Below are positions 1 through 9,018 of a DNA stretch of 64,000 bases, in pieces. A program made the position numbers and the translations under genes. The stretch is from the NCBI GenBank assembly GCA_963677655.1, contig OY782088.1. One strand, written 5' to 3'. The notes below the pieces were generated by a model. It worked only from the letters and a program-made list of their open reading frames with translations, was not told the DNA's origin and did not search any database. The stretch is from Saccharicrinis sp963677655. Lineage in GTDB: Bacteria; Bacteroidota; Bacteroidia; Bacteroidales; Marinilabiliaceae. How positions within the stretch are numbered: the stretch's first letter is position 1; the number at the start of each line of letters is the position of its first letter.

Positions 1-128
1 AATACATCTTCAGGATCAGGATCTAATGGTGGATTAGTCATCATCACCAACGATATCTCATGATCCACCTTTACCATTTCCAATTCTGGCTTCGTATATA
101 CTTTTTTATTTATCCCCCTATTTTTCAT
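1..128 (-). CDS. short peptide next to PqqD, cut by window edge
   Basis: The reading frame starts at an ATG (126-128, minus strand) 23 bases after the PqqD-like gene and runs off the left edge, leaving 42 visible codons. The peptide has a basic N-terminus (MKNRGINKKVYTKPELEM), then VDHEISLVMM and a Pro/Asp-rich stretch (TNPPLDPDPED). Short proteins of this form (KPxxExxxxD, then SLVMM and a Pro/Asp tail) are familiar to me beside PqqD-family genes in Bacteroidota. I infer it is a partner or substrate of the PqqD-like protein, possibly a RiPP-type precursor. The C-terminus, where a core peptide would lie, is outside the window. Confidence 0.55.
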   Translation of the reverse strand, partial: MKNRGINKKVYTKPELEMVKVDHEISLVMMTNPPLDPDPEDV

Positions 129-151
129 GCAATAGCTAAACAATTTTTAAT

Positions 152-442
152 CTATTGTTTTTCGTATAATATTTCTCTATCAACAGTAGAGCTTATAAAT
201 TGTTCTATATCTTTTTGAGCTACTTCTTTAGTAACCTCATATTCATCCAATAACAAAATTAAAATTTCTTCAACAGATTTTTCTCCATCAATCTGATCAA
301 ACAAAAAAGCACCAACCTCATTGAGTGTTAATACATGGTTCATATCTGCAACATTATCAGTTAACGGAACCAATACTTTTTCATTTCCAATCCCTTTCTC
401 AACAAAACGTTCACTTTTACAGTAAACTTTCGAAAAATCCAT
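152..442 (-). CDS. PqqD-family peptide-binding protein
   Basis: This 96-residue protein fits the PqqD fold, a small winged-helix RiPP recognition element that binds leader peptides and presents them to a modifying enzyme. Family features visible are an N-terminal strand region (residues 1-35), the conserved segment around LTLNEVGAFLFDQIDGEKS (residues 39-57), where PqqD proteins have N-x-x-G/A-x-x-I/L-W/F-x-x-I-D/N-G, and a C-terminal acidic helix. Length is normal for the family. It is followed after 23 bases by a short peptide gene, the arrangement expected for a chaperone and its peptide. No radical SAM or other modifying enzyme is in view; it may lie beyond the left edge. The fold assignment is good, the substrate is inferred. 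Confidence 0.75.
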   Translation of the reverse strand: MDFSKVYCKSERFVEKGIGNEKVLVPLTDNVADMNHVLTLNEVGAFLFDQIDGEKSVEEILILLLDEYEVTKEVAQKDIEQFISSTVDREILYEKQ

Positions 443-464
443 CTATTTAAATTTCAATACTGGA

Positions 465-472
465 CAAAAATA
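465..472 (-). promoter_or_regulatory. -7 promoter element for the PqqD gene
   Basis: On the minus strand this reads TATTTTTG, a match to the Bacteroidota TAnnTTTG element, 22 bases before the PqqD start codon. No clear TTTG -33 box was found at the expected distance. Confidence 0.35.
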
Positions 473-567
473 TAAAAAACATAATTAATCCTCACTCTTT
501 TACCAAAATACTTCATCACTTTTGACAAAAGAGTTGAACTTTTTAATAAACGGGTCATTTTTCTACA

Positions 568-1587
568 TTAAAAAACTACCCTGCTAAATGGAGCATCTTC
601 ATGTTTTGCAAATTGCCCTTCTTTATATTTATAATATCCTGTAATGGCAATCATTGCAGCATTATCAGTAGTGTACGCGAACTTTGGTATAAAGGTTTTT
701 AATTTTCTCTTTTTAGCTAAATTTAACAATCCCTCTCTTAATCCGGAATTGGCAGAAACACCTCCTGCTAAAGCTATTTGTTTAATTTTCAAATCCTTTG
801 CAGCCTTATCCAGCTTATTAAGTAGTATATCTACAATAGTCTTTTGTAGCGACGCACATAAGTCGGCTTTATTTTCTTCAATAAAATCAGGATTAAACTT
901 AATCTGATCTCTTAAAAAATATAAAAATGAGGTTTTTAATCCGCTAAAACTATAATCGTAATTTTTTATACGAGGTTTTGCAAACTGAAAAGCATCCTCA
1001 TCCCCTTCTTTGGCCAATTTATCAATCAATGGTCCTCCCGGATATGGCAATCCCATTACTTTAGCACATTTATCAAAAGCCTCTCCTGCTGCGTCATCAA
1101 TGGTTTGTCCAACAACTTCCATTTCAGAAGGACTCTTAACCAGAACAATCTGACTATTACCTCCGGAAACCAACAAACATAAAAAAGGAAATTCCGGATG
1201 ATCACTTTCACCTTCTGGTTCTTTAATAAAATGAGCCAAAACATGAGCATGAAGGTGGTTAACCTCTACTAAAGGTATTTGGTTTGCCAAGGCAAAACCC
1301 TTTGCAAAAGAAGTCCCTACTAAAAGAGATCCCATTAATCCTGGTCCTCTTGTAAAAGCCACCGCATTAATATCAGAAGCTTTTATCCCTGCATCTTTCA
1401 ATGCCTGATCAACTACAGGTATAATATTTTGCTGATGAGCACGCGATGCCAACTCCGGCACAACACCTCCATAAGACTTATGAACATCCTGATTTGCAAT
1501 CCGATTAGACAAAATTACTTCATCTTTAAAAACTGCAGCTGAAGTATCATCACACGAAGACTCAATTCCTAAAATATACGTACTCAT
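568..1587 (-). CDS. tsaD: tRNA N6-adenosine threonylcarbamoyltransferase TsaD
   Basis: TsaD transfers threonylcarbamoyl from TC-AMP to A37 of tRNAs that read ANN codons, working in the cytoplasm with TsaB and TsaE. The 339-residue length is standard. The start MSTYILGIESSCDDTSAA is the family signature. The metal ligands H111 and H115 sit in VNHLHAHVLAH, followed by SGGNSQIVL in the ATPase-like fold and the C-terminal LAGGVSANSGLR. All expected motifs are present, so the protein should be active. It is the only gene transcribed leftward here and is divergent from tamB. The ATG at 1587 directly precedes the signature, so the start is secure. Confidence 0.97.
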   Translation of the reverse strand: MSTYILGIESSCDDTSAAVFKDEVILSNRIANQDVHKSYGGVVPELASRAHQQNIIPVVDQALKDAGIKASDINAVAFTRGPGLMGSLLVGTSFAKGFALANQIPLVEVNHLHAHVLAHFIKEPEGESDHPEFPFLCLLVSGGNSQIVLVKSPSEMEVVGQTIDDAAGEAFDKCAKVMGLPYPGGPLIDKLAKEGDEDAFQFAKPRIKNYDYSFSGLKTSFLYFLRDQIKFNPDFIEENKADLCASLQKTIVDILLNKLDKAAKDLKIKQIALAGGVSANSGLREGLLNLAKKRKLKTFIPKFAYTTDNAAMIAITGYYKYKEGQFAKHEDAPFSRVVF

Positions 1588-1683
1588 CCTATCAATTATT
1601 TAATCGAAAAAAACAAAAACAAAATTCTTGAATAAAAATGAAGAATACTTTAAAAATACACTCTTCACAAACATCCTTTTCAT

Positions 1684-1691
1684 TACTTTTG
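1684..1691 (+). promoter_or_regulatory. -7 promoter element before tamB
   Basis: TACTTTTG matches TAnnTTTG. A start site a few bases later, near 1697-1699, would fall inside the frame that encodes the TamB membrane anchor, so the mRNA would be almost leaderless. A -33 TTTG box is not evident. Confidence 0.4.
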
Positions 1692-1761
1692 CAAAATAAA
1701 GCACAAAACTATCAAAAAATCTTATAAAATATTATTCTACTTCTTACTAGGCTTAATTATT

Positions 1762-4700
1762 TTGCCCATAGTTGTTTATTTTACATTTCTAATACCTGGG
1801 GTGCAAAATTCAATAAGCAAACTGATAACATCTCAGTTATCAGAAGATTTTGGTGTAGAAGTAACTATTAAGGGTGCACATTTTAGCCCTATCAAAAAAC
1901 TAACTATTAACGATCTTTTAATAAAAGATCAAAAAAACGACACACTTATATTTGTGAACCAACTTGATGCAACTATTGATTCATTAATATTCACAAAACG
2001 TCAAATCTATTTTGGGAAAATTACAGCATCAAATGCTTCATCTAAAATCCTGAAAGAAAACAACAATTACAATTTTAAATTCATTATTGATTCATTAAAA
2101 AACAAAAGTCCTGATAAATCGGGATGGTATTATCACACAAAAGAAATCAAGTTAAAAAATTGCAATCTTAATTATAAAAACGCAGACAAATATAAGAAAG
2201 CTCAAAAAGGATTCAATCCCAATAATATCAACATCTCACAATTAAACTTAAACATTAACAAAATTAAGTTTTTAAAAGATTCGATTTCAGCAAATATTAA
2301 TAACCTTTCTTTTTCAGAACAATCAGGCATTGCTTTAACAAAAACAAAAGGAATATTAGCCTTTGGTAAAAACAGCATTGGAATTAAGGCTTTAAGAGCT
2401 AAATCAAAACATTCATATTTAAGCCTTGAATATTTTAATATTATTACAGACTCAACTAGTCGTAATGATAAGGATTATACTCAAATTCCCTTTAGTGTCA
2501 AAATAAACTCGTTATCGCTTAACTATAACGACCTTGCTTTAATATTCCCGAATTTTCCGAAAATTAAATATCCTTTTAATATGAAAGGCATTTTAAAAGG
2601 AACTATAGATAATATAAATGGAAGCAACATTTTTATTAATGCAGGTACAAACACTCAACTGCATACCAATTTTGATATAAAGGGTTTACCAAATCTTAGC
2701 GAATCCTTCGTATTTTTAAATGTAAGAAAACTATCTACTAACATCACAGATTTAACTCAACTTATTCCACTAATAAGGAACTCAGAAGAAGTTAGCTTTC
2801 CTTCATCATTTGATAATTTAGGAAACATTGAATATAGTGGTAATTTTTCAGGATTTATTGACAACCTTGTTGCATACGGAGAGTTTTCTACGGATTTAGG
2901 AAAATTAAAAACGGATTTAGGCATAAAAGTAACAGAGGACAATAGTATAGTTTATTCCGGATTTTTAAATACAACATCATTAAACATTGGCAAGCTTATT
3001 AAATCAGATGAAGACTTAAACAATGTTACAATGGATATTTCTATCCAAGGTTATAGAACCATAGACAAGCATTTTAACGCCTACATTAACGGAACAATAG
3101 ATTCTATTGATTACAAAAATTACAATTATGAAAAAATAGAACTGAATGGATTGCTATCCAACAATCGTTTTAATGGAAAAATATCGCTTAATGATCCAAA
3201 TGCAAAAGTTGAGTTTAATGGGAAAATGGACTTTGGAAATGAAGTCCCGGAATTTGACTTTAATGCATCTGTTCATGACCTGCGGCTTGACAAGTTAAAA
3301 ATTGCACCTAAGCTAAAAAATAGCGCTATCAATGCAGATGTTCACTCTTTTCTTTATGGCAATAGCTTAAATAATATTAAAGGAGACATCAGGCTTTATA
3401 ATGGAACTATAGAAACAGAAAACAGTTCTTTTAAATTAGATAGTTTTATTATTCGGTCTTTCGATTATGATACTAATCTGAAAGAAATAACCATCAACTC
3501 AAATATCCTGGATGCAGACCTTAAAGGCGAATATCAATTAAAATCACTACCTAAACAATTTGAATATTTGCTTAGCAATTATCTTCCTTCTGTATTTAGT
3601 GGTAATAAAGTTCATAATATTACTCCCTGTGATATAGAATTTTCACTTAAAACAAAACAATTACAAGATTTACTTCAAACTATAAACCCTGATATAATTA
3701 TTGCAGACAATAGTGATATTAAAGGCCATTTTTCAAACAGCGGGAATAATTTAGAAGTTATTGGAAGTTCTGATGAATTAAAAATAAATTCAATACATGG
3801 CAATAATATTGATTTCTATTTAAAATCTGATTCATTTAAAATTACAAGTAATTTTCGAAGTGAAAGCCTATTCTTTAGTCATCTTTTACCATTATATAAT
3901 TTCACCCTAAACCAACAGTCCCAAAACGATACATTAAGCACTAACATTTTCTGGAATAACTGGGAAGAACAAACAAATAGTGGTGCAATTTTTACCAATA
4001 GTACATTTAATAAATCAGTTGATGGAGGCATTTATGCAAGTACTGACTTACTACCATCTGCTATAATTATTAATGATTCAACATGGAAAATACAATCCTC
4101 ATCATTCTATATTAATCCCAAAGGGTTTAAAATTAACACATTCAGAACGCATCACTTAAACCAGGAAATAAGCATAAATGGTTATATGTATAAAACAGGC
4201 AGTAATCAACTATCTACGTATTTTAGAAACATTGACCTTAGCGAATTAACCAGTTTTTTAAACTTAAACAATTTATCAATTGGAGGTATGTTAAATGGTG
4301 AATTAGAAATAAAGGAAAATTTAGAATCACCAATCATCTCTAGTGACCTAATCATTAATCAACTTAGTGTTAATAATGAGGAAGTAGGAAAATTAAACAT
4401 CAATTCATCCTGGGATAAGAATAAAAATGCAGTAATTCTCGAAACTGATGCCCAAAGGGGTAATATTCATCCTATTAAAGGAGGCGGTTATTTTAGTCCT
4501 AAAAGCAAAGATTACAGCTTTGATTTTGTGGTTGATAGCGTTCCTCTTGGTTTCCTTAATCTATATATTAGTAAAATTGCACAAAATTTAAAAGGAACAG
4601 CATCCGGCAACATTAGATTAAGAAAAGGTTTAGATAGACCTGAGTTAGATGGAAATTTCAAAGTCAATAAAACGAAATTTAATATTGACCTTCTTAAATG

Positions 4701-6201
4701 CACTTATTTTATCGAAGATAGTATTAGACTAACATCTGATTCTTTGGTATTTAAAAATATGACAGTGACAGACTCTTATGGTAAAAAAGGTTCTTTTACC
4801 GGAGAAATTCTGCATAATAATTTTTATGACATGTCATATAACTTATACGCAAGGGCAAACAATATGCTTGTGCTAAACACTAGTGTAGAAGATAATCCTT
4901 ATTACTATGGAAACGTTTATGCATCAGGTGATTTAGCTGTTACAGGAAAAACATATGATTTAAACATTGACATTCAAGGTAAATCAGAACCTAAAACAAC
5001 TTTATTTATCCCAATTTCAGATAAAGAAGAGTCTCTTGAAAACAACTTCATACAATTTACCAATCATACTGATTCTACTGTATTTTCTGAATCTCCCCTA
5101 CCTTTGGATGATGAATATAACGTTAATCTATCCAACTTTGCAATGAATATGGGTATAGAAATAACCCCAGATGCTCAGATTCAGGTTATTTTTGACCCAT
5201 CTGTAGGGGATATACTACGTAGCACAGGAAATGGGTATCTACAGATTCAAATATCCAAAGAAGGAGACATAAACTTCTATGGCGATTACACAGCAGAAAA
5301 AGGAGATTATCTATTTTCATTAGAAAATGTGGTTAATAAAAGATTCGATATTAATAAAGGAGGAACAGTTGTATGGCAAGGCGATCCTTATGATGCAGCT
5401 ATTGATATCACTGCTACTTATAAAATCAAAACATCTATTCAGCCACTAGTTGCACCATCGAGTCAGGAAATAGTCGAAAACAGTGAAATATATAAACGTA
5501 TTCCTATTAACTGCGACCTGATTTTAGGAGACAGGTTATCACAACCTTCTGTACAGTTTGATATTTCTGCTCCAACAATGGAAGAGGCTACTCAAAACAC
5601 AATTGATGATGCCATCAATACGGAAGAAGAGCTAAACAGACAGGTACTTTCCTTACTTATTTTAAATAAGTTTTTCACTCCTAGTTACAATGCAGGATCA
5701 GGTAATACAAACCAGGTAAATACAGCCGCATTAACAACTACCTCTGAAATGTTATCCAGTTATTTGAGTAACTGGTTATCCCAAATAAGCAATGATCTTG
5801 ACATCGGTATTAATTACAGGCCGGAGGATGAAATATCTACTGACCAAATTGAGGTGGCTCTAAGCACTCAATTATTTAACAACAGAGTATCTTTAAATGG
5901 AAATGTTGAATATGGAGGATACAGTGCAGTCCAACAAAATACAAGTAACATTGTCGGTGATTTTGACATGGATGTTAAACTAAATAAATCAGGATCTTTA
6001 AGAGCAAAAGCATATACACATAGCAATGATGATCTTAGTTATGATAATTCACCTACTACTCAAGGCGTTGGTTTATCATACCAGGAAGAATTTGACACTT
6101 TTGGTGAATTAATTAAAAAATACTGGGATTGGATTACAGGGAAAGCAAAAAAAGAAAAAGAAATACAGATTGAAACAGAAGAAACAGAATTAAATAATTA
6201 G
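1762..6201 (+). CDS. tamB: TamB-like translocation/assembly module protein
   Basis: This very long protein (1479 residues from the TTG at 1762) is an AsmA/TamB-type bridge between inner and outer membrane, involved in outer-membrane protein assembly or lipid transport. It begins with a hydrophobic anchor, then a long beta-rich region of repeating hydrophobic strands. The C-terminal TamB (DUF490) domain covers roughly residues 1080-1450, with IQVIFDPSVGDILRSTGNG, then a region on the pattern G-D-Y-x-F-x-L-x-x-V and IDITATYKI. The start is doubtful. The same frame is open back to a stop at 1651 and encodes KKSYKILFYFLLGLIIL, a normal anchor, upstream of the TTG, yet that stretch has no ATG, GTG or TTG. 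The true start may be a rare codon such as ATA at 1696, or a base may have changed here. Confidence 0.9.
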   Translation: MPIVVYFTFLIPGVQNSISKLITSQLSEDFGVEVTIKGAHFSPIKKLTINDLLIKDQKNDTLIFVNQLDATIDSLIFTKRQIYFGKITASNASSKILKENNNYNFKFIIDSLKNKSPDKSGWYYHTKEIKLKNCNLNYKNADKYKKAQKGFNPNNINISQLNLNINKIKFLKDSISANINNLSFSEQSGIALTKTKGILAFGKNSIGIKALRAKSKHSYLSLEYFNIITDSTSRNDKDYTQIPFSVKINSLSLNYNDLALIFPNFPKIKYPFNMKGILKGTIDNINGSNIFINAGTNTQLHTNFDIKGLPNLSESFVFLNVRKLSTNITDLTQLIPLIRNSEEVSFPSSFDNLGNIEYSGNFSGFIDNLVAYGEFSTDLGKLKTDLGIKVTEDNSIVYSGFLNTTSLNIGKLIKSDEDLNNVTMDISIQGYRTIDKHFNAYINGTIDSIDYKNYNYEKIELNGLLSNNRFNGKISLNDPNAKVEFNGKMDFGNEVPEFDFNASVHDLRLDKLKIAPKLKNSAINADVHSFLYGNSLNNIKGDIRLYNGTIETENSSFKLDSFIIRSFDYDTNLKEITINSNILDADLKGEYQLKSLPKQFEYLLSNYLPSVFSGNKVHNITPCDIEFSLKTKQLQDLLQTINPDIIIADNSDIKGHFSNSGNNLEVIGSSDELKINSIHGNNIDFYLKSDSFKITSNFRSESLFFSHLLPLYNFTLNQQSQNDTLSTNIFWNNWEEQTNSGAIFTNSTFNKSVDGGIYASTDLLPSAIIINDSTWKIQSSSFYINPKGFKINTFRTHHLNQEISINGYMYKTGSNQLSTYFRNIDLSELTSFLNLNNLSIGGMLNGELEIKENLESPIISSDLIINQLSVNNEEVGKLNINSSWDKNKNAVILETDAQRGNIHPIKGGGYFSPKSKDYSFDFVVDSVPLGFLNLYISKIAQNLKGTASGNIRLRKGLDRPELDGNFKVNKTKFNIDLLKCTYFIEDSIRLTSDSLVFKNMTVTDSYGKKGSFTGEILHNNFYDMSYNLYARANNMLVLNTSVEDNPYYYGNVYASGDLAVTGKTYDLNIDIQGKSEPKTTLFIPISDKEESLENNFIQFTNHTDSTVFSESPLPLDDEYNVNLSNFAMNMGIEITPDAQIQVIFDPSVGDILRSTGNGYLQIQISKEGDINFYGDYTAEKGDYLFSLENVVNKRFDINKGGTVVWQGDPYDAAIDITATYKIKTSIQPLVAPSSQEIVENSEIYKRIPINCDLILGDRLSQPSVQFDISAPTMEEATQNTIDDAINTEEELNRQVLSLLILNKFFTPSYNAGSGNTNQVNTAALTTTSEMLSSYLSNWLSQISNDLDIGINYRPEDEISTDQIEVALSTQLFNNRVSLNGNVEYGGYSAVQQNTSNIVGDFDMDVKLNKSGSLRAKAYTHSNDDLSYDNSPTTQGVGLSYQEEFDTFGELIKKYWDWITGKAKKEKEIQIETEETELNN

Positions 6202-6472
6202 GATTTGGTTAAAATTTATAAAATCTTCAAATCATATTATTCATCGTAATAGTTCGGTGAACTTTCATAACTATCAGATCTACTAATTTTTAGAACCCAC
6301 TACACAAGATGTATAAATAATTAATTTTAAGTATCTTGTGAATAAGCCTAAAATCTATTATCTAAAATTTATAGTTTAGCTTTGCGTTGCATTTTCTGGA
6401 TAAAACTTTTATACACCCTTTCTGAAAATGTATTTAACTTTTAACTATATTCATATCTTCTGAAGCTGATTG
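6202..6472. other. intergenic, one hairpin, no gene seen
   Basis: This stretch after tamB has no supported gene. It contains a perfect 8-bp inverted repeat, CACAAGAT (6303-6310) with ATCTTGTG (6333-6340), which may end the tamB transcript although it lacks a T run. A TAGCTTTG element (6377-6384) could act as a promoter toward the transposase gene. Confidence 0.4.
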
Positions 6473-6536
6473 AGGGGCGTAGCCCTAATTTCTTAGTAGA
6501 AGAAATTAAGTAAATAAATATAGGGGCGTTAGCCCT
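6473..6536. repeat. left palindromes flanking the RAYT transposase
   Basis: Two copies of a palindromic motif, AGGGGCGTAGCCCT (6473-6486) and AGGGGCGTTAGCCCT (6522-6536), surround a TTCTTAGTAGAA segment (6490-6501). The same motifs recur in inverted order right of the transposase gene. This matches substrates of Y1/RAYT transposases, which act on REP-type hairpins. Confidence 0.7.
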
Positions 6537-6555
6537 GTTATCTTAAGTTTTTATT

Positions 6556-7023
6556 ATGGCCAATACTTATACCCAACTTTTCGTTCAATATGTTTTTGCT
6601 GTTCAAGGTAGAGAAAACTTAATAAACGAAATGTTCAGAAACGAATTAGAAAAAATAATATGCGGACTTGCAACCAAGCATAAATCAAAACCTCTTGCTG
6701 TTTTCTGCAATCCGGATCATACACATATTTTTGTAGGGATACATCCAACTGTGTCGATCTCTAAACTTATTGAACAAATAAAAGCTGGTTCTTCAAAATG
6801 GATTAACGATAAAAGCCTTTTACCTGGGCATTTCTCATGGCAGGATGGATATGGTGCGTTTACATATTCTAAATCACAAACTGACAGAGTGGTAAATTAT
6901 ATATTAAATCAACCAGAACACCATAAAAAAAGATGTTTTAGGGATGAATATCTATCTTTCCTTAAAAAGTTTGATATTAACTTTGATCCAAAATATCTTT
7001 TTGAATGGTATAGCCCAGTTTAA
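6556..7023 (+). CDS. IS200-like Y1 (RAYT-type) transposase
   Basis: This 155-residue HUH-superfamily Y1 single-strand transposase belongs to the short Bacteroidota group annotated as IS200/IS605 or REP-associated transposases. The metal-binding HUH motif is H55-T-H57 in CNPDHTHIFVG, and the probable nucleophile is Y115 in VNYILNQPEHHKK. Length is complete and all motifs are intact. There is no tnpB partner. The gene is enclosed by inverted GGGGCGTAGCCC-type palindromes and TTCTTAGTAGAA / TTCTACTAAGAA segments, so the probable mobile or domesticated unit is about 6473-7095. IS200-type elements carry subterminal hairpins, and RAYTs carry REP pairs; the short palindromes on both sides fit either. 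The start ATG follows the second left palindrome by 19 bases. Confidence 0.9.
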   Translation: MANTYTQLFVQYVFAVQGRENLINEMFRNELEKIICGLATKHKSKPLAVFCNPDHTHIFVGIHPTVSISKLIEQIKAGSSKWINDKSLLPGHFSWQDGYGAFTYSKSQTDRVVNYILNQPEHHKKRCFRDEYLSFLKKFDINFDPKYLFEWYSPV

Positions 7024-7029
7024 GACAAC

Positions 7030-7095
7030 AGGGCTACGCCCCTTGATTACTACACATAAGCTATTTTCTACTAAGAAATCAGGCCTAAAGGCCCT
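7030..7095. repeat. right palindromes flanking the RAYT transposase
   Basis: AGGGCTACGCCCCT (7030-7043) is the exact reverse complement of AGGGGCGTAGCCCT at 6473. TTCTACTAAGAA (7065-7076) mirrors TTCTTAGTAGAA at 6490. AGGCCTAAAGGCCCT (7081-7095) forms a further hairpin. Together with the left set they bracket the transposase as inverted copies. From here to 7327 I see nothing else except probable leader of exbB. Confidence 0.7.
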
Positions 7096-7327
7096 TTGGT
7101 GATTATACTAGTAACCTCAGCTTAAAATTTCTAAATGCACTCCTTTCTATAAGGCTTTTGTAAATTATAGCCTCTCTATAATTCAACAATTGAATTTTAA
7201 ACGTACAACAAAGAATGATAAAAAAAGCTAAAGAAGACCAATCTAAATAATTTTATAATAGTTTTTCCGTTACCATTTTAAAACAAAATATATATTTTTA
7301 CCAAAAATATCATTAACACACGAATTC

Positions 7328-8017
7328 ATGAGCTTATTATTATTTATACAACAGACAGCAGAAACAGCTGAAGCGCTAGCTGAGACAACTGAAAATCAAA
7401 TGGACTATATTCAAATGGCCATTAATGGTGGATGGATTATGGTTCCTATGATCCTATTATCATTTGTAGCAGTTTATATTTTCTTTGAGAGATACTTTGC
7501 TATTAAAAAGGCAGCTTCTGAGGACTTGAGCTTTATGAATAAAATTAAAGAATATATCCATGATGGTAAAATAGATTCAGCTTACGCTCTATGCCAACAA
7601 GCTGACAATCCTGTAAGTAGAATGATTGAAAAAGGTATCAGTCGCATTGGCCGACCATTATCTGATGTAAATACTGCAATTGAAAATGTTGGTAATTTAG
7701 AAATTAGTCGCCTTGAAAAAGGATTACCTACCCTTGCAACTGTTTCCGGAGGTGCACCAATGATCGGTTTCTTAGGAACTGTAATTGGAATGATCAGAGC
7801 CTTTTTTGATATGGCTAATGCTGGTAATAATATTGACGTAGGTTTATTATCATCTGGTATTTATACTGCTATGGTTACTACTGTTACTGGATTAGCAATT
7901 GGTATTATGGCCTATTTTGCCTATAACTTTTTAGTTGCAAGAGTTGAAAAAGTTGTTTTCAAACTTGAAGCTACTACAATGGAGTTTATGGACTTATTAA
8001 ATGAACCTGCAGCGTAA
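7328..8017 (+). CDS. exbB: ExbB-type proton channel subunit
   Basis: MotA/TolQ/ExbB-family inner-membrane protein (229 residues). With ExbD it forms the proton-driven motor that powers TonB. Three membrane segments are visible: residues about 36-56 (WIMVPMILLSFVAVYIFF), about 137-160 and about 177-200. The conserved TVSGGAPMIGFLGTVIGMI segment and TAMVTTVTGLAIGI are the family pore motifs. It has a short N-terminal extension rich in Glu and Ala before the first helix, as in other Bacteroidota ExbB proteins. It leads a probable operon of exbB-exbD-exbD-tonB with gaps of about 90, 93 and 33 bases, consistent with co-transcription. Confidence 0.93.
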   Translation: MSLLLFIQQTAETAEALAETTENQMDYIQMAINGGWIMVPMILLSFVAVYIFFERYFAIKKAASEDLSFMNKIKEYIHDGKIDSAYALCQQADNPVSRMIEKGISRIGRPLSDVNTAIENVGNLEISRLEKGLPTLATVSGGAPMIGFLGTVIGMIRAFFDMANAGNNIDVGLLSSGIYTAMVTTVTGLAIGIMAYFAYNFLVARVEKVVFKLEATTMEFMDLLNEPAA

Positions 8018-8106
8018 CAAGACAAAAGATTAAAGACAAAAGATAAGAGACAGTAAACATCTGTTAATCTCTTATCTCTTATCTAAATTCTACAATCTAA
8101 ATTCAC

Positions 8107-8496
8107 ATGGCTTTAAAAAGAAGAACGAAAATAAATGCAAGCTTTAGTATGTCTAGTATGACAGATATTGTATTCTTGTTACTTATTTTCTTTATGATAA
8201 CGTCAACAATGGTGCACCCCAATGCACTTAAATTGTTAATTCCTAAGCAAGCCAGTAAAAAGGTTATAATTGAAAAATTTATTAATGCCAGAGTTTCTGC
8301 CAGTGGCAAATATTATATTGATAGCAAAAGAATTTCTGAAAGCAACCTTGAGAATGCAATTTTAAAACAGTTTAAAAGCAGTGACAGAACATTTATCAAA
8401 CTTAGAACTGATAAAAATGCACCAACAGGAGATGTAGCCAGATTACTGGATATTGCAGAATCGCATTCAATAAAAGTAGTGTTAGATATAAAATAG
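8107..8496 (+). CDS. exbD: ExbD-type biopolymer transport protein 1
   Basis: A 129-residue ExbD/TolR protein with a short cytoplasmic N-terminus, one membrane helix (about residues 19-40) and a periplasmic domain. The essential membrane aspartate is D20 in SMSSMTDIVFLLLIFF. It couples proton flow through ExbB to TonB. The neighbouring exbD at 8590 shares the MxLxRRxKxNxxFSMSSMTD start but differs in the periplasmic half, so the two probably form a mixed ExbD pair rather than being redundant copies. Confidence 0.93.
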   Translation: MALKRRTKINASFSMSSMTDIVFLLLIFFMITSTMVHPNALKLLIPKQASKKVIIEKFINARVSASGKYYIDSKRISESNLENAILKQFKSSDRTFIKLRTDKNAPTGDVARLLDIAESHSIKVVLDIK

Positions 8497-8589
8497 TTGG
8501 AAGTTCAAAGTCTTAAATAAGAATTTGTCTGTAATTAATCTTTGAATAATTTCAACAATACAACACAAATTATATTAACTTAAATTAAT

Positions 8590-8985
8590 ATGGGGTTAAG
8601 AAGAAGAAGTAAAGTAAATTCAGGATTTAGTATGTCAAGTATGACAGACATCGTATTCCTTTTACTCATATTTTTTATGATAACATCTACTCTTGTAACC
8701 CCGGTAGCAAGTAGTGATTTAACCTTACCTAAAAGTGATCACCAGGTATCTGCAAAACCAAATACAACTATTTCTGTCACAAAAGATTTAAGATATTTTA
8801 TCGAAGGTGATGAAGTCTCATTTTGGAGAATGGAACGAAGATTGAAAGAAATTATGAATGCAGAACCTGAAACATATATTGCTTTACATGTAGATGAGTC
8901 GGTTCCTTTTTCTATTGTGGGTAAGATTAGAGATATAGCAATTAAAAATAAGTATAAACTAATTTTAGCTACACAACCAAGATAA
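8590..8985 (+). CDS. exbD: ExbD-type biopolymer transport protein 2
   Basis: Second ExbD paralogue, 131 residues, with D20 in the same SMSSMTD motif and one helix at about residues 19-40. The periplasmic domain (from residue 41) diverges from the first ExbD, which suggests an old duplication with specialisation. Two ExbD genes beside one exbB are common in Bacteroidota. It lies 93 bases after the first exbD and 33 bases before tonB, so it is probably in the same transcript. Confidence 0.93.
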   Translation: MGLRRRSKVNSGFSMSSMTDIVFLLLIFFMITSTLVTPVASSDLTLPKSDHQVSAKPNTTISVTKDLRYFIEGDEVSFWRMERRLKEIMNAEPETYIALHVDESVPFSIVGKIRDIAIKNKYKLILATQPR

Positions 8986-9018
8986 ATTAGTTTGTTAATT
9001 TTTCAAAGATTTTAAGTG

